Source: Novipirellula aureliae (lineage in GTDB: Bacteria; Planctomycetota; Planctomycetia; Pirellulales; Pirellulaceae). Taken from it: a DNA stretch of 64,000 nt. The notes beneath the pieces are model-generated. The model was not told the origin of the DNA. It was given only the letters and a program-made list of their open reading frames with translations, and searched no databases. The stretch lies in assembly GCF_007860185.1 (NCBI RefSeq), contig NZ_SJPY01000007.1:248001-312000 (forward strand). Direction: 5' to 3'. Position numbers and translations under genes: made by a program. Within the stretch, counting starts at the first letter, position 1, and every line of letters starts with the position of its first letter. This document shows positions 33,869 through 44,258 of this stretch, piece after piece.

Positions 33869-36800
33869 CTACTTACCTATTTCCTTCTGAATCTGCCGAA
33901 GTAAGGCTTCAAATTTTTGTTTGTGTTGATCGCCGCCGAGATCGGGGTACAGAGCTTGGACTTGGACAATATCTTGCTCCGCCCGCTTGAACAACTTTGG
34001 GTCTTTCGCAGCGCGGCCCCAGAGAAAGCGAGACAAAGCAATATGATAACGGGCGAGAAAGAACGTCTCTTCGAATTGTTGATTGCGGTTCGCCAAACTG
34101 CTGATCTTCCCCCATCCCCAAAGGATGTTCTTGTTATCGCTGCCTTTTCGAGCGCCAAATAAGGCCGCCTCGTAGGCTTTTGGCTTGAAACGATCGGGCA
34201 AGATCAAAGCCCAATTTTCGTAGGCGGTTGCCGCTTCCACTTGGGCGTCGAGCATGGTTGGCTTCTCGGTCAAGATGGCCGTAAAAATATCGAGAGCGTC
34301 TTTATAGTTCCCGAGTAGCCGCTGAGCACGGCCAAGTTGAAACTGGATCGCTAGCGAAGATTCTTCGCCTGATGCCTGTAGCTTCTTGGAAGTTTGCACA
34401 GCCGATGAGAGCAGCTCCGCTGCTTGTCCTTCCGCCTTGATCGCCTTGGCAGGCATCGCTGACTCGCCAAGTTGGACCAATGTTTGGATGATCCATTTTA
34501 GCCGCGTTGGATTTTGCGTTGTCGCGGCGATTCGGCTTAAGAACACGCGGAACGCTTCGATCAGCTGCGTTTTCTTTTCACCGCTGGTCGATTCCAATTC
34601 ACTTTGGAGTTCGGTAGCCATTTCCGCATAGATTCCCGCCAACCGTTTTTGCCCCTCGGCATCGTTGAACGTGGCCTGCAACTTCTCCATCACTTCGGTT
34701 GCACGCTTCATCAATGCGTCGAGGTCCGCGTTGGGGCTGGTCATTTGCGAGACCACAATATTCAGTTCGAGTGCAGCGAGATTCCCACGGAACGCGTCAT
34801 CTTGAGCGGCGACTTCATCGCGTCGTTTGAGCGGCCCGTAAGATGCATTTTCCAATACCGTCAATGCCTGCGAACCCTTACCCTGACGCAACCTGACTTT
34901 GGCCAACACCAAAGCGGCTTGCAGAACCTCGCTTTCGATCTCCGCATTGCCGATTCCATCGAGGCCTGCAACCAGAAATCTATCGGCTTCTTTCAATTGT
35001 TTCTCCGCTTCACCTTCATCGCCCTCTCGTTTTGCAACGACCGAGGCATTCCAATAGATCCGACCAAGCAAGCGTTCAAATCGAGCTCGTTCTGGACCCG
35101 CATCCATCTCCTCGATCAACTCCTTGGAGCGATCAAATTCGTTATTGCGAAGGGCCAATTGAACCATGATTCCTCGGGCAGCGGAGGCCAATGAATCATC
35201 GGGCCATCCATCCCCTAATGAATCGGCAAAGTCTCGTATTCGACCGATCAAATTTGGTATCTGAGCTTCCGGAACTTCGGAAAGCAGCATTTGGAAGGAA
35301 TTGAGTGCAATCATGCCACCTTGCTGGCCAAGTTCGGTGCCAGGCAAGGTTTGTGCAATAAAGCTGCCGACGGCGGCAGCATCGCGATACTGTTTTTCTT
35401 GATACAACAAATAAGCTAAAATCTGGCGTGCTTCGCCAAGCTGGGATAAATCGGTCGAAGCATCGACCATCGTGATCCCGCGTTTCAAAATCTCGATCGC
35501 GACGACGATCGAATTCTTCCATTGTTGATTGAGCTCTGCTTTTTGCGTTTGCAGATCCGGGCCATCACCACCTTGCCTCTCGATGAGCTCAAGTGCCTGT
35601 TTGGTGGTTTCGCTCACCTGCAACAATTGGCGAGCAGCTTCGAGAGCGTCGTCGAAATTCTTAGGGTCTTCGACCTTCGGTATCTTGACCTCGGCGACTT
35701 TGATTCCCAAGCTTCGCAGTAGCTCTTGTGATTCCTCCAAATGAGTACCAGGAACCTTGACAATTTCATTGAGCAGCTTTCGTCCATCGGATTCAGCAAT
35801 GTTCGTTTCCGCCTTCTTGAGGTTTTCTTTGTCAGCCGCCTTGGCCAGATAGGCTTTTGCCAATTCCAACTTCAAGCTTGCCAAGCTTTGGAGCCCAACC
35901 TCATTGGGTCGAACGTCTTGCACGAGCACCGCAGCACGTTCGATCGCCGCGGCATAGTTTGGTGGCGACTCGGACATGGCCATTCGAATCAGGCCGGTGG
36001 CCGATTGAAACTTCGCCTCTCTCAGATCGTCATCTTCCGGTTGCTCAAGCATCCGTAAATAACAGTCCTTCGCCTTTTCCGCTTGCCCTAGGGCGTCGTA
36101 GGATTGACCTAAATTGACAAGCGCCAACGCTCCGGTCACAAACCCGTCGTAGTTTTTTGTGAGATCTTCGAATTCCGCAATCGCCTCCTCAAGCAACTGA
36201 CGGCCATCCTTTGCTGGATCCGCATAAGTCATCGCGGCCAACCGTCTCGCCTCGGCAGTATTCCGTTTGGCTTGCAAGAACTCACCACGATATCGGTCCC
36301 GAAGCCCTGGATCGATCTTGTCATCATCCGATTGGCCTCGCATCGTTTTCAGTTTTTCTCGCAAATCGTCGACGATCGTTTGAAATGTCTCAGCTGCCGC
36401 GACATAAGATTGGCGGGCCTTCTCCTTATTCGCAGAAATCGTATCGAGCATCTCCAACTGATTACCGCGAACCATTTGCAACTTGCCAAGCTGAAGGCGA
36501 GCTTCCGAGAGGCGGGGATGAGATTGATTCTCAAGAAATCGGGACAACGATGACTCGGCCTTGGCAAAATAGTCATCCCGATCGCTGACGCTTCGAGACG
36601 CAACGGCCGCATCGATGTAGACCTGCGCTTTCTCCAGTTCAACAGCCTGCAACAGAGAATCGTCGACTCCAGGGTACGAGCTCAAGCGGTCGAGATAGAC
36701 AATCGTCATATCGAAATAACCATCTGCCCGAAGTTGCTTGATAAAGGCGTTAGCCGGCTCTTTTGCACTCGCCGTTTGCATCCCCACAAGCGTCATTAGC

Positions 36801-36979
36801 ATGATGCCGATGATGGAGACGCGTATGGCCTCCCCCCCGATTACCGAGGAAAAAGCGTCGCGGCGGAGGAATCGCAAAATTCGAAGGGGAAGAGTTTGCG
36901 TCGACCGCATAAGGCGATGAAGAAACTGCAAAGTCGTGCTCGAATGCTGTGAAAAAGAAATTCTGGAATTGACTAACAT
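33869..36979 (-). CDS. Very large exported TPR-repeat protein
   Basis: About 1,036 residues from the ATG at 36979. Starts at 37072 (overlaps the divergent gene) and 36910 are alternatives and none has a clear ribosome site. A hydrophobic segment IRVSIIGIMLMTLVGMQTAS ending in ASAKEP is a signal peptide. The rest is almost wholly helical with many TPR-type units (ALALVNLGQSYDALGQAEKA, LLGNYKDALDIFTAILTEKP, ARQILAYLLYQEKQYRDAAA). No enzyme motif is seen. It probably acts as a periplasmic scaffold with the TPR and ExbB/D proteins encoded after it. Confidence 0.85.
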   Translation of the reverse strand: MLVNSRISFSQHSSTTLQFLHRLMRSTQTLPLRILRFLRRDAFSSVIGGEAIRVSIIGIMLMTLVGMQTASAKEPANAFIKQLRADGYFDMTIVYLDRLSSYPGVDDSLLQAVELEKAQVYIDAAVASRSVSDRDDYFAKAESSLSRFLENQSHPRLSEARLQLGKLQMVRGNQLEMLDTISANKEKARQSYVAAAETFQTIVDDLREKLKTMRGQSDDDKIDPGLRDRYRGEFLQAKRNTAEARRLAAMTYADPAKDGRQLLEEAIAEFEDLTKNYDGFVTGALALVNLGQSYDALGQAEKAKDCYLRMLEQPEDDDLREAKFQSATGLIRMAMSESPPNYAAAIERAAVLVQDVRPNEVGLQSLASLKLELAKAYLAKAADKENLKKAETNIAESDGRKLLNEIVKVPGTHLEESQELLRSLGIKVAEVKIPKVEDPKNFDDALEAARQLLQVSETTKQALELIERQGGDGPDLQTQKAELNQQWKNSIVVAIEILKRGITMVDASTDLSQLGEARQILAYLLYQEKQYRDAAAVGSFIAQTLPGTELGQQGGMIALNSFQMLLSEVPEAQIPNLIGRIRDFADSLGDGWPDDSLASAARGIMVQLALRNNEFDRSKELIEEMDAGPERARFERLLGRIYWNASVVAKREGDEGEAEKQLKEADRFLVAGLDGIGNAEIESEVLQAALVLAKVRLRQGKGSQALTVLENASYGPLKRRDEVAAQDDAFRGNLAALELNIVVSQMTSPNADLDALMKRATEVMEKLQATFNDAEGQKRLAGIYAEMATELQSELESTSGEKKTQLIEAFRVFLSRIAATTQNPTRLKWIIQTLVQLGESAMPAKAIKAEGQAAELLSSAVQTSKKLQASGEESSLAIQFQLGRAQRLLGNYKDALDIFTAILTEKPTMLDAQVEAATAYENWALILPDRFKPKAYEAALFGARKGSDNKNILWGWGKISSLANRNQQFEETFFLARYHIALSRFLWGRAAKDPKLFKRAEQDIVQVQALYPDLGGDQHKQKFEALLRQIQKEIGK

Positions 36980-37059
36980 TGTAGGATGCCGCCTAAATGC
37001 TAGGTTACGGTGCCTTGCCTTCACGTTCAAGTAGTTGATATTGATCCTAAACAGTTCCC

Positions 37060-38457
37060 ATGAGAATTCCATCGCAATTTAACGAAGATAGCCTTTATAA
37101 CCGCCAACCGGGGCACCGAATTCGGCGAGCCGAGTCGATCCAAACCAACCGACGCTTGATCCGCTTGAGTCTCGGTTTGTTGTTGGTCGTCGTCGTGATC
37201 CGCCAGGTCTCGAAGCCCGAGTTCTACCAACCCTTCTTCTCTGACCACCAACCGGCCCCCAAACTGGTGGGGCCGTCACACGTATCGACAGCGATAGACT
37301 CGAGCCAGAAAGTGGCCGTCGAAATGGATCGAGCCTTGCAGACCGAAGCAGACTGGATCGCTGCCCACATACCTCTGGCCGAGCAACCGGTATGGCTAGC
37401 CGGATGTTTGAGAATGAAACAACAAGGCGAATCGAGGCAGAAAAATGACGTTATCGATGCGAACATGAATCGGCCGGAGTCTTCGTGGATGGCGGAATGT
37501 TTTGCCGATCCATCCGCTCCGATTCGACAGCATGAGCGGCAGGGCTGGATCGAGTTTCTGAACCAGTTTCCGTTATCCGTCCAGTCGAAAAGACCGGAAA
37601 CGGAATCGACGGAACGGAACTTACGACTCGAGACTCTCATCCACGCACTCGACCAACTCGCCATCGGTCGCGTGGTCGATGGCGGTGTCTGGAGTGGGAA
37701 AGACGTTGACGCGCTGTATCGATTTCTGGCAGAAGCCCAGTATCTGGCAGAAGCCCAGAATCTGGCAGAAGCCCAGTATCTAGCAGAAGCCCGGTATACC
37801 GATCCGCTTGCCAAACGGCGATCAACACAAACCGACATCGGACCGCTAATTGGCATCCTGCCGCTGCTGCAGCAACCCGAGGTCTACGCTGGTGCCTCCG
37901 TTTCCTTTCGCGGACGCGTGGCGCGATGCGAGCGACAATCGACCCCGGAGCAATCGATTGCCTCCAATGCTTATGGACTTACCCACTACTATCGACTTTG
38001 GCTACGCCCGTTGAGTGGAACCGATCGTCCCTTGCTGGCAATCGTGCCTGAGGTTCCCAAAGAAGTCGATGCCGTCGGAGCGGACAATATCCTGAGCGAG
38101 GGCCCGCCCGTCATGGTTGCGGGACGCTTTTTAAAACGGCTCGCCTATCGCTCCGCTGCCGGCCCCGATTTGGCTCCTGTCATCGTTGGACGATTGGTGG
38201 CCGACCCCACCGATTCCGAACGATCATCTTCTCCGATGACGAATGCAAGCGAAGCGAATCCAACAGATCAACCGCAACGCCTCCAATTCACATCTCTTTT
38301 TGCCTTGGTCACGTCTGCCTTCTTAGTGGGGTCAGGCTTGGCCGCCATCCTCTTCTACCGCACCAACGCCCAAGCGAAGAGAAGCCGCCAACTCCGCGAT
38401 ACAAGCATGAAAGACCCCTCAACGTTCCTAAACGACCTAGCAAGTCGAAACGAATAA
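37060..38457 (+). CDS. Bitopic membrane protein of unknown function with internal repeat
   Basis: A 465-residue protein I do not recognise. A basic head is followed by a membrane helix (LIRLSLGLLLVVVVIRQVS), and a second helix near the C-terminus (LFALVTSAFLVGSGLAAILF) leads into a short basic tail. Between them lies a soluble domain with PEVYAGASVSFRGRVARCER and ILSEGPPVMVAGRFLKRLAY, resembling OB-like strand patterns. Bases 37731-37800 hold an in-frame 18-base repeat coding for YLAEAQ/NLAEAQ. It is divergent from the TPR-ExbBD cluster, with starts 80 bases apart, so the two may share a control region. Confidence 0.8.
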   Translation: MRIPSQFNEDSLYNRQPGHRIRRAESIQTNRRLIRLSLGLLLVVVVIRQVSKPEFYQPFFSDHQPAPKLVGPSHVSTAIDSSQKVAVEMDRALQTEADWIAAHIPLAEQPVWLAGCLRMKQQGESRQKNDVIDANMNRPESSWMAECFADPSAPIRQHERQGWIEFLNQFPLSVQSKRPETESTERNLRLETLIHALDQLAIGRVVDGGVWSGKDVDALYRFLAEAQYLAEAQNLAEAQYLAEARYTDPLAKRRSTQTDIGPLIGILPLLQQPEVYAGASVSFRGRVARCERQSTPEQSIASNAYGLTHYYRLWLRPLSGTDRPLLAIVPEVPKEVDAVGADNILSEGPPVMVAGRFLKRLAYRSAAGPDLAPVIVGRLVADPTDSERSSSPMTNASEANPTDQPQRLQFTSLFALVTSAFLVGSGLAAILFYRTNAQAKRSRQLRDTSMKDPSTFLNDLASRNE

Positions 38458-38875
38458 CCTCTAGTAGCCGAGTCTCTCCGAGACGCGAAACCAGTCACCT
38501 CTAGTAGCCGAGTCTCTCCGAGACGCGAAACCAGTCGCCTCAAGTAACCAAGTCTCCCCGAGACGCGAAACCAGTCACCTCAAGTAACCAAGTCTCCCCG
38601 AGACGCGAAACCAGTCACCTCAAGTAACCAAGTCTCCCCGAGACGCGAAACCAGTCACCTCTAGTAGCCAAGTCTCCCCGAGACTCGAAACCAGTCACCT
38701 CTAGTAGCCGAGTCTCTCCGAGACTCGAAACCAGTCGCCTCAAGTAACCAAGTCTCTCCGAGACGCGAAACCAGTCACCTCTAGTAGCCGAGTCTCTCCG
38801 AGACTCGAAACCAGTCACCTCAAGTAACCAAGTCTCTCCGAGACGCGAAACCAGTCACCTCAAGTAACCGAGACC
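38456..38875. repeat. 40-bp tandem array, about ten copies
   Basis: Unit: AGTAGCCGAGTCTCTCCGAG followed by ACGCGAAACCAGTCACCTCT, period exactly 40 bases. Variants (AGTAACCAAGTCTCCCCGAG) alternate in blocks, showing duplication of multi-unit segments. Each unit contains the dyad GTCTCTCCGAGAC. It is related in its dyad to the 52 kb array and to a single copy near 63676. It fills the spacer between two plus-strand genes. Confidence 0.95.
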
Positions 38876-38948
38876 CTTATCAAAAGGCTGCCTGAGTGTT
38901 AGGCTTTGCAGGAAAATCACAAACTTTCAAGAACGACATCGCTAGCCA

Positions 38949-40481
38949 ATGAACCTTTCGAAATTTGACTTTGTATGCGAGAAAGCTCGCGAAGCCATGT
39001 TGCTACAAACCGTAGCCGATACGCTGGAGTGGGACGAGCGAACGGGGATGCCGCTCGGTGGTGGCGAGTACCGTGCTCGGCAGGTGAGCTACTTGCGTGG
39101 GAAGATTCACGATCTTCGCACTGATGCCGCCTATGGCGAAGCGTTGAAGCAGCTCGACCAAGACATGGTCTCCGATGCTCCATCTTCTACAACCGAGCAA
39201 ATCGCGACCATTCGAGGATTGCTTCGCAATTGGAAACGTGACGCGCGATTGCCAAGTGAGTTGGTCGAACAGATTTCGACGGCCACGGTCGTTGGTCAAC
39301 AACGTTGGGATGCCGCTCGAAAAGCAAATGATTTCTCGATGTTCCGAGATGCTCTCGATGAGGTCGTTCGGCTCAAACGCGAAGCGGGTCAACGCATCGC
39401 GGAGGGTACCGACCGAAGCGTCTATGAGGCACTGCTTGATGAATACGAGCCCGATGCTCGAGTCGAATCGTTAAATCGGATGTTTCGCGATTTGAGGAAG
39501 CCTTTGGTTGAATTGATTGAAGAGGTTCGCGGTGCAACGAAGCAGCCCGATCGAAGCTTGCTGACGCGACACTATCCGATTCCTCTGCAGCAGTCATTTA
39601 GCCATCGCGTTGCCGAAGCGATTGGTTTCGATTTCAACCGAGGGCGATTGGACGAAACCTCTCATCCTTTTTGCACCACACTCGGCCCGAGCGATTGTCG
39701 GATTCTTAGCCGATATGATGAGGCCTGGTTGCCGGCCGGCTTGTTTGCCGCGATGCACGAAGCGGGGCACGGCATGTATGAACAAGGTTTGCGGACGGAT
39801 TGGTTCGGCTTGCCGCCTGGTTCGTATTGCTCACTCGGCATTCACGAATCTCAATCCCGATTATGGGAAAACCAAGTTGGCCGCGGCCATGCATTTTGGC
39901 AATGGCTGTTTGATGATACGAAGGCCCACTTTGCTCCGGTGCTAGATGATGTCAAACGCGAGGATTTGCATTTCGCGATGAATCAGATCGAGCCATCGTT
40001 GATTCGAGTCGAAGCGGACGAAGCGACCTACAATCTGCACATTATCATTCGCTTTGATTTGGAACAGCAACTCATTGACGGGTCGCTTGCCATCGACGAT
40101 TTACCCGCAGCGTGGAACGACCGATATGAAAGCGACTTAGGGATCCGCCCTCAATCGGATGCCCAAGGAGTGTTGCAAGACGTCCATTGGAGTGCAGGAT
40201 TGATTGGCTATTTTCCAACCTATACGATAGGGAATCTAGCGAGTGCTCAGCTGTATGATGCAGCAGCACTTGACATCGGTGATTTGGAATTAGAGATCTC
40301 GCGTGGAAACTTCCAGCCGCTTTTGGAGTGGCTTGGAAAGCATGTTCATAGCCGAGGTCAATGTGAGAGCGGGGATGACATTGTCAAGAATGCTACTGGC
40401 AAACCACTCGAAGCGACGCATTTGATTAACTATCTGCGAACCAAGCTCCGACGTTTATACGGGACGGAAGCGAACGATTGA
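38949..40481 (+). CDS. M32-family carboxypeptidase (Taq type)
   Basis: A 510-residue zinc carboxypeptidase of normal length, mostly helical. It removes C-terminal residues from peptides in the cytoplasm. The zinc site is FAAMHEAGHGMYEQGL (HEXXH), with the third ligand in SLGIHESQSRLWENQVGRG. The N-terminal TVADTLEWDERTGMPLGGGE and the late LHIIIRFDLEQQLIDGSL are family landmarks. No signal peptide is present. Confidence 0.95.
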   Translation: MNLSKFDFVCEKAREAMLLQTVADTLEWDERTGMPLGGGEYRARQVSYLRGKIHDLRTDAAYGEALKQLDQDMVSDAPSSTTEQIATIRGLLRNWKRDARLPSELVEQISTATVVGQQRWDAARKANDFSMFRDALDEVVRLKREAGQRIAEGTDRSVYEALLDEYEPDARVESLNRMFRDLRKPLVELIEEVRGATKQPDRSLLTRHYPIPLQQSFSHRVAEAIGFDFNRGRLDETSHPFCTTLGPSDCRILSRYDEAWLPAGLFAAMHEAGHGMYEQGLRTDWFGLPPGSYCSLGIHESQSRLWENQVGRGHAFWQWLFDDTKAHFAPVLDDVKREDLHFAMNQIEPSLIRVEADEATYNLHIIIRFDLEQQLIDGSLAIDDLPAAWNDRYESDLGIRPQSDAQGVLQDVHWSAGLIGYFPTYTIGNLASAQLYDAAALDIGDLELEISRGNFQPLLEWLGKHVHSRGQCESGDDIVKNATGKPLEATHLINYLRTKLRRLYGTEAND

Positions 40482-40700
40482 AAGTCTGTCTTCTACCAGA
40501 GTGTGTAGATCTTGTTAACAATCCAAGCTTGAGAATTTTTTAACCAGTTCCACGGAGGCGACTCACCGAAGCCCTTGCGTCTGAAAGGCACGCCTGAAAG
40601 GCGAAACGCCCCCTGCAATTTTCGCTTTGACGGGTTACAATACGGCGCGGTTTTCTTGCCGCCGCCAACTGATACCGCTTTTCCCCTAAGAAGCTGCTGC

Positions 40701-42560
40701 ATGATCACGTCTCAATGCCCCCGATGTTCGGAAACCTTTCGTTTGCCGTCTGCTGATTTGCCAGCCGACGCGATTGCCAAATGTCCTTGGTGCGGCGAAT
40801 CCTATTCGGCTAGTGAGATCTTGGGCAACCTTCCACCGGTCGTTCAGCTTCAATCGGCGGATGGTCAGCCGCTTGAATTTAATCTCGCTTCAAATCCTGT
40901 CGCGGTAGTGCCTCCTGCCTCAAGTAACCCAGCGACAGGCGAAAAGGGGCACCAGGACATTCCATCGACGGACGAATCCGGCTTGGATGAATTCGATTTC
41001 GATCAGCCTTCACCCGATGCCGCGGATTCATCAAAGATTGAAGAAACGTGGAGCGACCAATCGGAACTAACGGTCGATGACGTTTCCAGCCTAGTGGATG
41101 ATCGCAGGGAGCCCACGGATTTTGATGCCGATCGAACCAACCAAGACGAAGCCATCGTTGATGATCAGGCGGACGACCAATGGGGCGATTTGCGGGTGGC
41201 CGAGTCTTCGCTGGGCAATGCCGATCCCATCCCGGCAACACCCATGCGAGTCAATGCTCGTCCCCGGCAAAAATCAAAATCCTCGCCAATAAAGGGCATC
41301 CTTGGCACGATCGGAGGCCTCGTCTTGGCTTTACCTTTGGCAGGCGGCATTCTATTGGCGATCGGCAAAGCTCCCGATTTGGGATTTTGGCCTTTCGTCG
41401 GACAAAACGCTGGCTCCCAACGCGTCGCAGCCCAGCCGGGTAGCAATCTCGCGAACCCTGCAAGCAAATGGTCACGCCCGGGTCGCACCGTGGACATGGC
41501 GAACGGCTTGGGCAGTGAACTGCAAGATACAAATGAGAAGCTTCGTGGTTCGTCCGAATACGTAACGGCCGATTCCCAGACGGCAAACCAACCGATCGCC
41601 AAACCGAGCGACTATCTATCCGATCCGTCATCCGAAACGAACCTTGGATCCGAAAACGGATCGGTCACCTACCCAGAAGAATCAAGCGTGAATCGATCCG
41701 ATCCGACTTTGGCGGAGCCGGCCAACCAACCGAAAGCCGAAAACTTTATCGACATTTTGCCGCTGCCAGAAAACTATGACGAAAATTTCCAAGTGGACAA
41801 TTTGGGAGACGTGCTAGAGTCGCTCGCGTCTGGTAACCATAGGAACGAGCTGCCGAGTTCCGAATCAAAACCAGACAAATCGGCAGGACCAGAACGGGGG
41901 ATGCCATTGGCGTCGCCAGTGGCCAGCCGACAACAGGAGCTCAGCCCACGGCAGGAGCTCAGCCCACGACAGGAGCCCAGCCCACGACAGGAGCCCAGCC
42001 CACGGCAGGAGCTCAGCCTAGAAGAAACGCGGTCTCGTCCCAATAGCACCATCACCGTCGAACCCGAGACACCCAAAAACGACGATTCGGCGCCCCCTCA
42101 AATCGATGCCGCAATCGGCGCGGCAGTGACTTATGCAAACCAACAACTTGGGAATTTGATGCGATTTGACGGCGAGCCCTCCAAACGTGGCGGATTGGTC
42201 GCCAGGGCCTATGACGCGGTCGCGAGAGTTGGAGCAGAACCAAACGCCGGGCAGAGCGAAGCCGTCAATCGCTTGCTCAGCAATATTACGCGCTCGCCAC
42301 TCGTAAACGATCTAGGCAATGTTGCCAACCAATGGCTTGATTATCCGAAGCGGAAAACCGATGGAGCGGTTCTGGTCGGCCAAGTTACAAGAGAACCGAA
42401 TGGCCTCGCATTACAAATCAATGCACCTGGTTCGGAGCAACGAAGCGTCAACGTGTCGGGCATTGACCTTTCCGAGGGGCAGCGAGTTTTGGCAATTGGC
42501 AAAATCTACGATGCGTCAGGCAACCAGGCGGTCGAAATCGTCGCATTTAAAGCCTTGTGA
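40701..42560 (+). CDS. Zinc-ribbon membrane protein of unknown function with PRQE repeats
   Basis: The start at 40701 gives 619 residues beginning MITSQCPRCSETFRLPSADL. A pair of CxxC motifs (CPRC, CPWC) forms an MJ0042-like zinc ribbon. It is followed by an acidic disordered region, one membrane helix (GTIGGLVLALPLAGGILLAI) and a long polar region with an in-frame 18-base repeat at about 41936-42015 coding for LSPRQE. The last 130 residues look folded (AVARVGAEPNAGQSEAVNRL; LVGQVTREPNGLALQINAPG). I do not recognise the family. It resembles the M48 protease in its zinc-ribbon head. Confidence 0.78.
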   Translation: MITSQCPRCSETFRLPSADLPADAIAKCPWCGESYSASEILGNLPPVVQLQSADGQPLEFNLASNPVAVVPPASSNPATGEKGHQDIPSTDESGLDEFDFDQPSPDAADSSKIEETWSDQSELTVDDVSSLVDDRREPTDFDADRTNQDEAIVDDQADDQWGDLRVAESSLGNADPIPATPMRVNARPRQKSKSSPIKGILGTIGGLVLALPLAGGILLAIGKAPDLGFWPFVGQNAGSQRVAAQPGSNLANPASKWSRPGRTVDMANGLGSELQDTNEKLRGSSEYVTADSQTANQPIAKPSDYLSDPSSETNLGSENGSVTYPEESSVNRSDPTLAEPANQPKAENFIDILPLPENYDENFQVDNLGDVLESLASGNHRNELPSSESKPDKSAGPERGMPLASPVASRQQELSPRQELSPRQEPSPRQEPSPRQELSLEETRSRPNSTITVEPETPKNDDSAPPQIDAAIGAAVTYANQQLGNLMRFDGEPSKRGGLVARAYDAVARVGAEPNAGQSEAVNRLLSNITRSPLVNDLGNVANQWLDYPKRKTDGAVLVGQVTREPNGLALQINAPGSEQRSVNVSGIDLSEGQRVLAIGKIYDASGNQAVEIVAFKAL

Positions 42561-42774
42561 GAAATGCGCGTTGGAACGTCGGCCTACGGCGGGACTCGGG
42601 CTCGCAGCGTCTTGGCCGCCCGAGGACGAGCGAGATTTCATTGAGGAGGAGGAGGAGGGGGAGGAGTTCATTGAGTACGGTTGCCTTGCTAATCTTGGTG
42701 GTGATTTGCGAGAAGTACCCTCTCCCTGCCCCCAACGGGTTCTTTATTTACCGGCATTCCGAAAAGGCTTTTTT

Positions 42775-44055
42775 ATGCTCTTTCTAAACACTCGAAGCGA
42801 TTCCACTCGCGTGCTGCTCCTGCTAGCGTTTGTTTGTCTATCCAATGCCTCCTTTGGATCAACGACGAATGCAAATGGCGAAGCTCAAAATCCTGGTGCA
42901 ACCGACGATCCGATCACGATGCTTGAGGTTGCTGTCCGAGGCAACGTCGAGCTAAGCCAGATTCGAGAGATGTCATTCGCGGAGCAGCCACTATCTCGAC
43001 AGCAGGCAGAACTGGCGAGCAAGCTGCTTTGGGATCAATACCAATTGCTGATTCGCCGCAATCGAGCCGAGGAAATGCGAGCGAAGAAAATCGTGGTTGG
43101 CGAATACGCGATGCCGTTTGACTACAAAGTATTCGGCGAGCAACCATCGGAGGGGCGAAGCTTGTATATCTCGATGCATGGTGGCGGGGGGACGGCAGCC
43201 ATCGTCAACGATTCTCAGTGGGAAAATCAAAAGCGTTTGTATCAACCCAAGGAGGGCGTCTACGTCGCTCCTCGCGCTCCGACCGATAGTTGGAACATGT
43301 GGCACCAAGCCCATGTGGATACTTGCTTCGCTCGGCTGATCGAAAACATGATCGTTTTTGAAAACGTTGACCCCAATCGTGTTTCTATCATGGGTTATTC
43401 CGCGGGCGGCGACGGAGTCTATCAACTTGCACCACGGATGGCGGATCGCTGGGCCGCCGCGGCGATGATGGCGGGCCATCCCAACAACGCCTCACCGCTC
43501 AGCCTTCGCAACATCGGCTTCACCATTCATGTCGGGCAAAACGACAATGGCTTTCATCGCAACGAGGTTGCCGCAAAATGGTCGGCAAAGCTTGCCGAAT
43601 TACATTCCTCGGACCCTAAGGGCTACAAGCACTATGTTGAAATCCATCAAGGCAAAGGACATTGGATGGATCGCCAAGATGCTGTCGCACTCGATTGGAT
43701 GGCAAAGTTTACGCGCAACCTTCGCCCCGAAAAGGTCGTTTGGAAACAGAGTGGTGTTTTTCACCATCGATTCTATTGGTTGGCAGTCGATGAATCGCAA
43801 CAGCCAAAAAATTCGTTGATTGTTGCAACTCATCAAGGACAGTCGTTCGATATCGAAACCGAGGATGTCAAAAGGCTTACGATCCGCATGGATGATTCGA
43901 TGATCGATTTCGACCAGCCGATCACCATCACAGCAGGTGAAAAAGTGCTCTACGAGGGCAGGGTGACGCGGACACTCGAAACTCTTATCAAGACACTCAC
44001 AGAACGAGGAGACCCAAACGCGGTCTTTTCAGCGGAAGTAGCCGTGACGCTGTAG
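42775..44055 (+). CDS. Exported alpha/beta hydrolase (esterase/PHB-depolymerase-like)
   Basis: The start at 42775 (MLFLNTRSDSTRVLLLLAFV) gives 426 residues with a signal peptide; longer frames upstream overlap the previous gene. The hydrolase core has LYISMHGGGGTAAIVNDSQW (oxyanion region), VSIMGYSAGGDGVYQLAPRM (nucleophile elbow GYSAG) and HQGKGHWMDRQDAVALDWM with a likely catalytic His. VAPRAPTDSWNMWHQAH is typical of feruloyl-esterase or depolymerase-like families. A C-terminal beta-rich extension follows. The substrate is unknown; export suggests a polymer or ester from outside. Confidence 0.87.
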   Translation: MLFLNTRSDSTRVLLLLAFVCLSNASFGSTTNANGEAQNPGATDDPITMLEVAVRGNVELSQIREMSFAEQPLSRQQAELASKLLWDQYQLLIRRNRAEEMRAKKIVVGEYAMPFDYKVFGEQPSEGRSLYISMHGGGGTAAIVNDSQWENQKRLYQPKEGVYVAPRAPTDSWNMWHQAHVDTCFARLIENMIVFENVDPNRVSIMGYSAGGDGVYQLAPRMADRWAAAAMMAGHPNNASPLSLRNIGFTIHVGQNDNGFHRNEVAAKWSAKLAELHSSDPKGYKHYVEIHQGKGHWMDRQDAVALDWMAKFTRNLRPEKVVWKQSGVFHHRFYWLAVDESQQPKNSLIVATHQGQSFDIETEDVKRLTIRMDDSMIDFDQPITITAGEKVLYEGRVTRTLETLIKTLTERGDPNAVFSAEVAVTL

Positions 44056-44149
44056 AGGATTGGGCAATGCTTCGCCGCGTAGAGGCGTGGCAGAAGGTCG
44101 CCAAGACTTTCGTTGTTCACAAATCCGACGAAACCATTGGCGTGCGAGC

Positions 44150-44245
44150 CTAGCCCGGATGATTCATGGGCTTGCAAATTGTTTTGCTAACGTCTACGCC
44201 TTCAAGCGTTTACGTTCATTGCTCGAAAAACAGTCTGCGTATTAG
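44150..44245 (+). repeat. About 97-bp element (family H), copy 2
   Basis: TAGCCCGGATGATTCATGGG to CAGTCTGCGTATTA; nearly identical to 24231-24327 in reverse and joined to family A by the same 13-base spacer. Confidence 0.8.
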
Positions 44246-44258
44246 CCGTTTTGGCGTT

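Noticed and set aside
38456-38875. Possible CRISPR array or coding repeat (minus-strand frame with SRRDSATRGDWF-type units)
   Set aside because: Period of 40 with no spacers; the reading frame is an artefact of a period that is not a multiple of three.
40500-40556. Fourth TAGTGGATC hairpin
   Set aside because: Only GTAGATCTTGTTAACAATCC is recognisable and the second arm is too degenerate to count.
40575-40700. 42-codon N-terminal extension of the zinc-ribbon protein
   Set aside because: Typical zinc-ribbon starts at 40701; the extension shows no signal or conservation pattern.
42319-42774. N-terminal extension of the alpha/beta hydrolase
   Set aside because: Overlaps the previous gene by over 200 bases and would hide the signal peptide starting at 42775.
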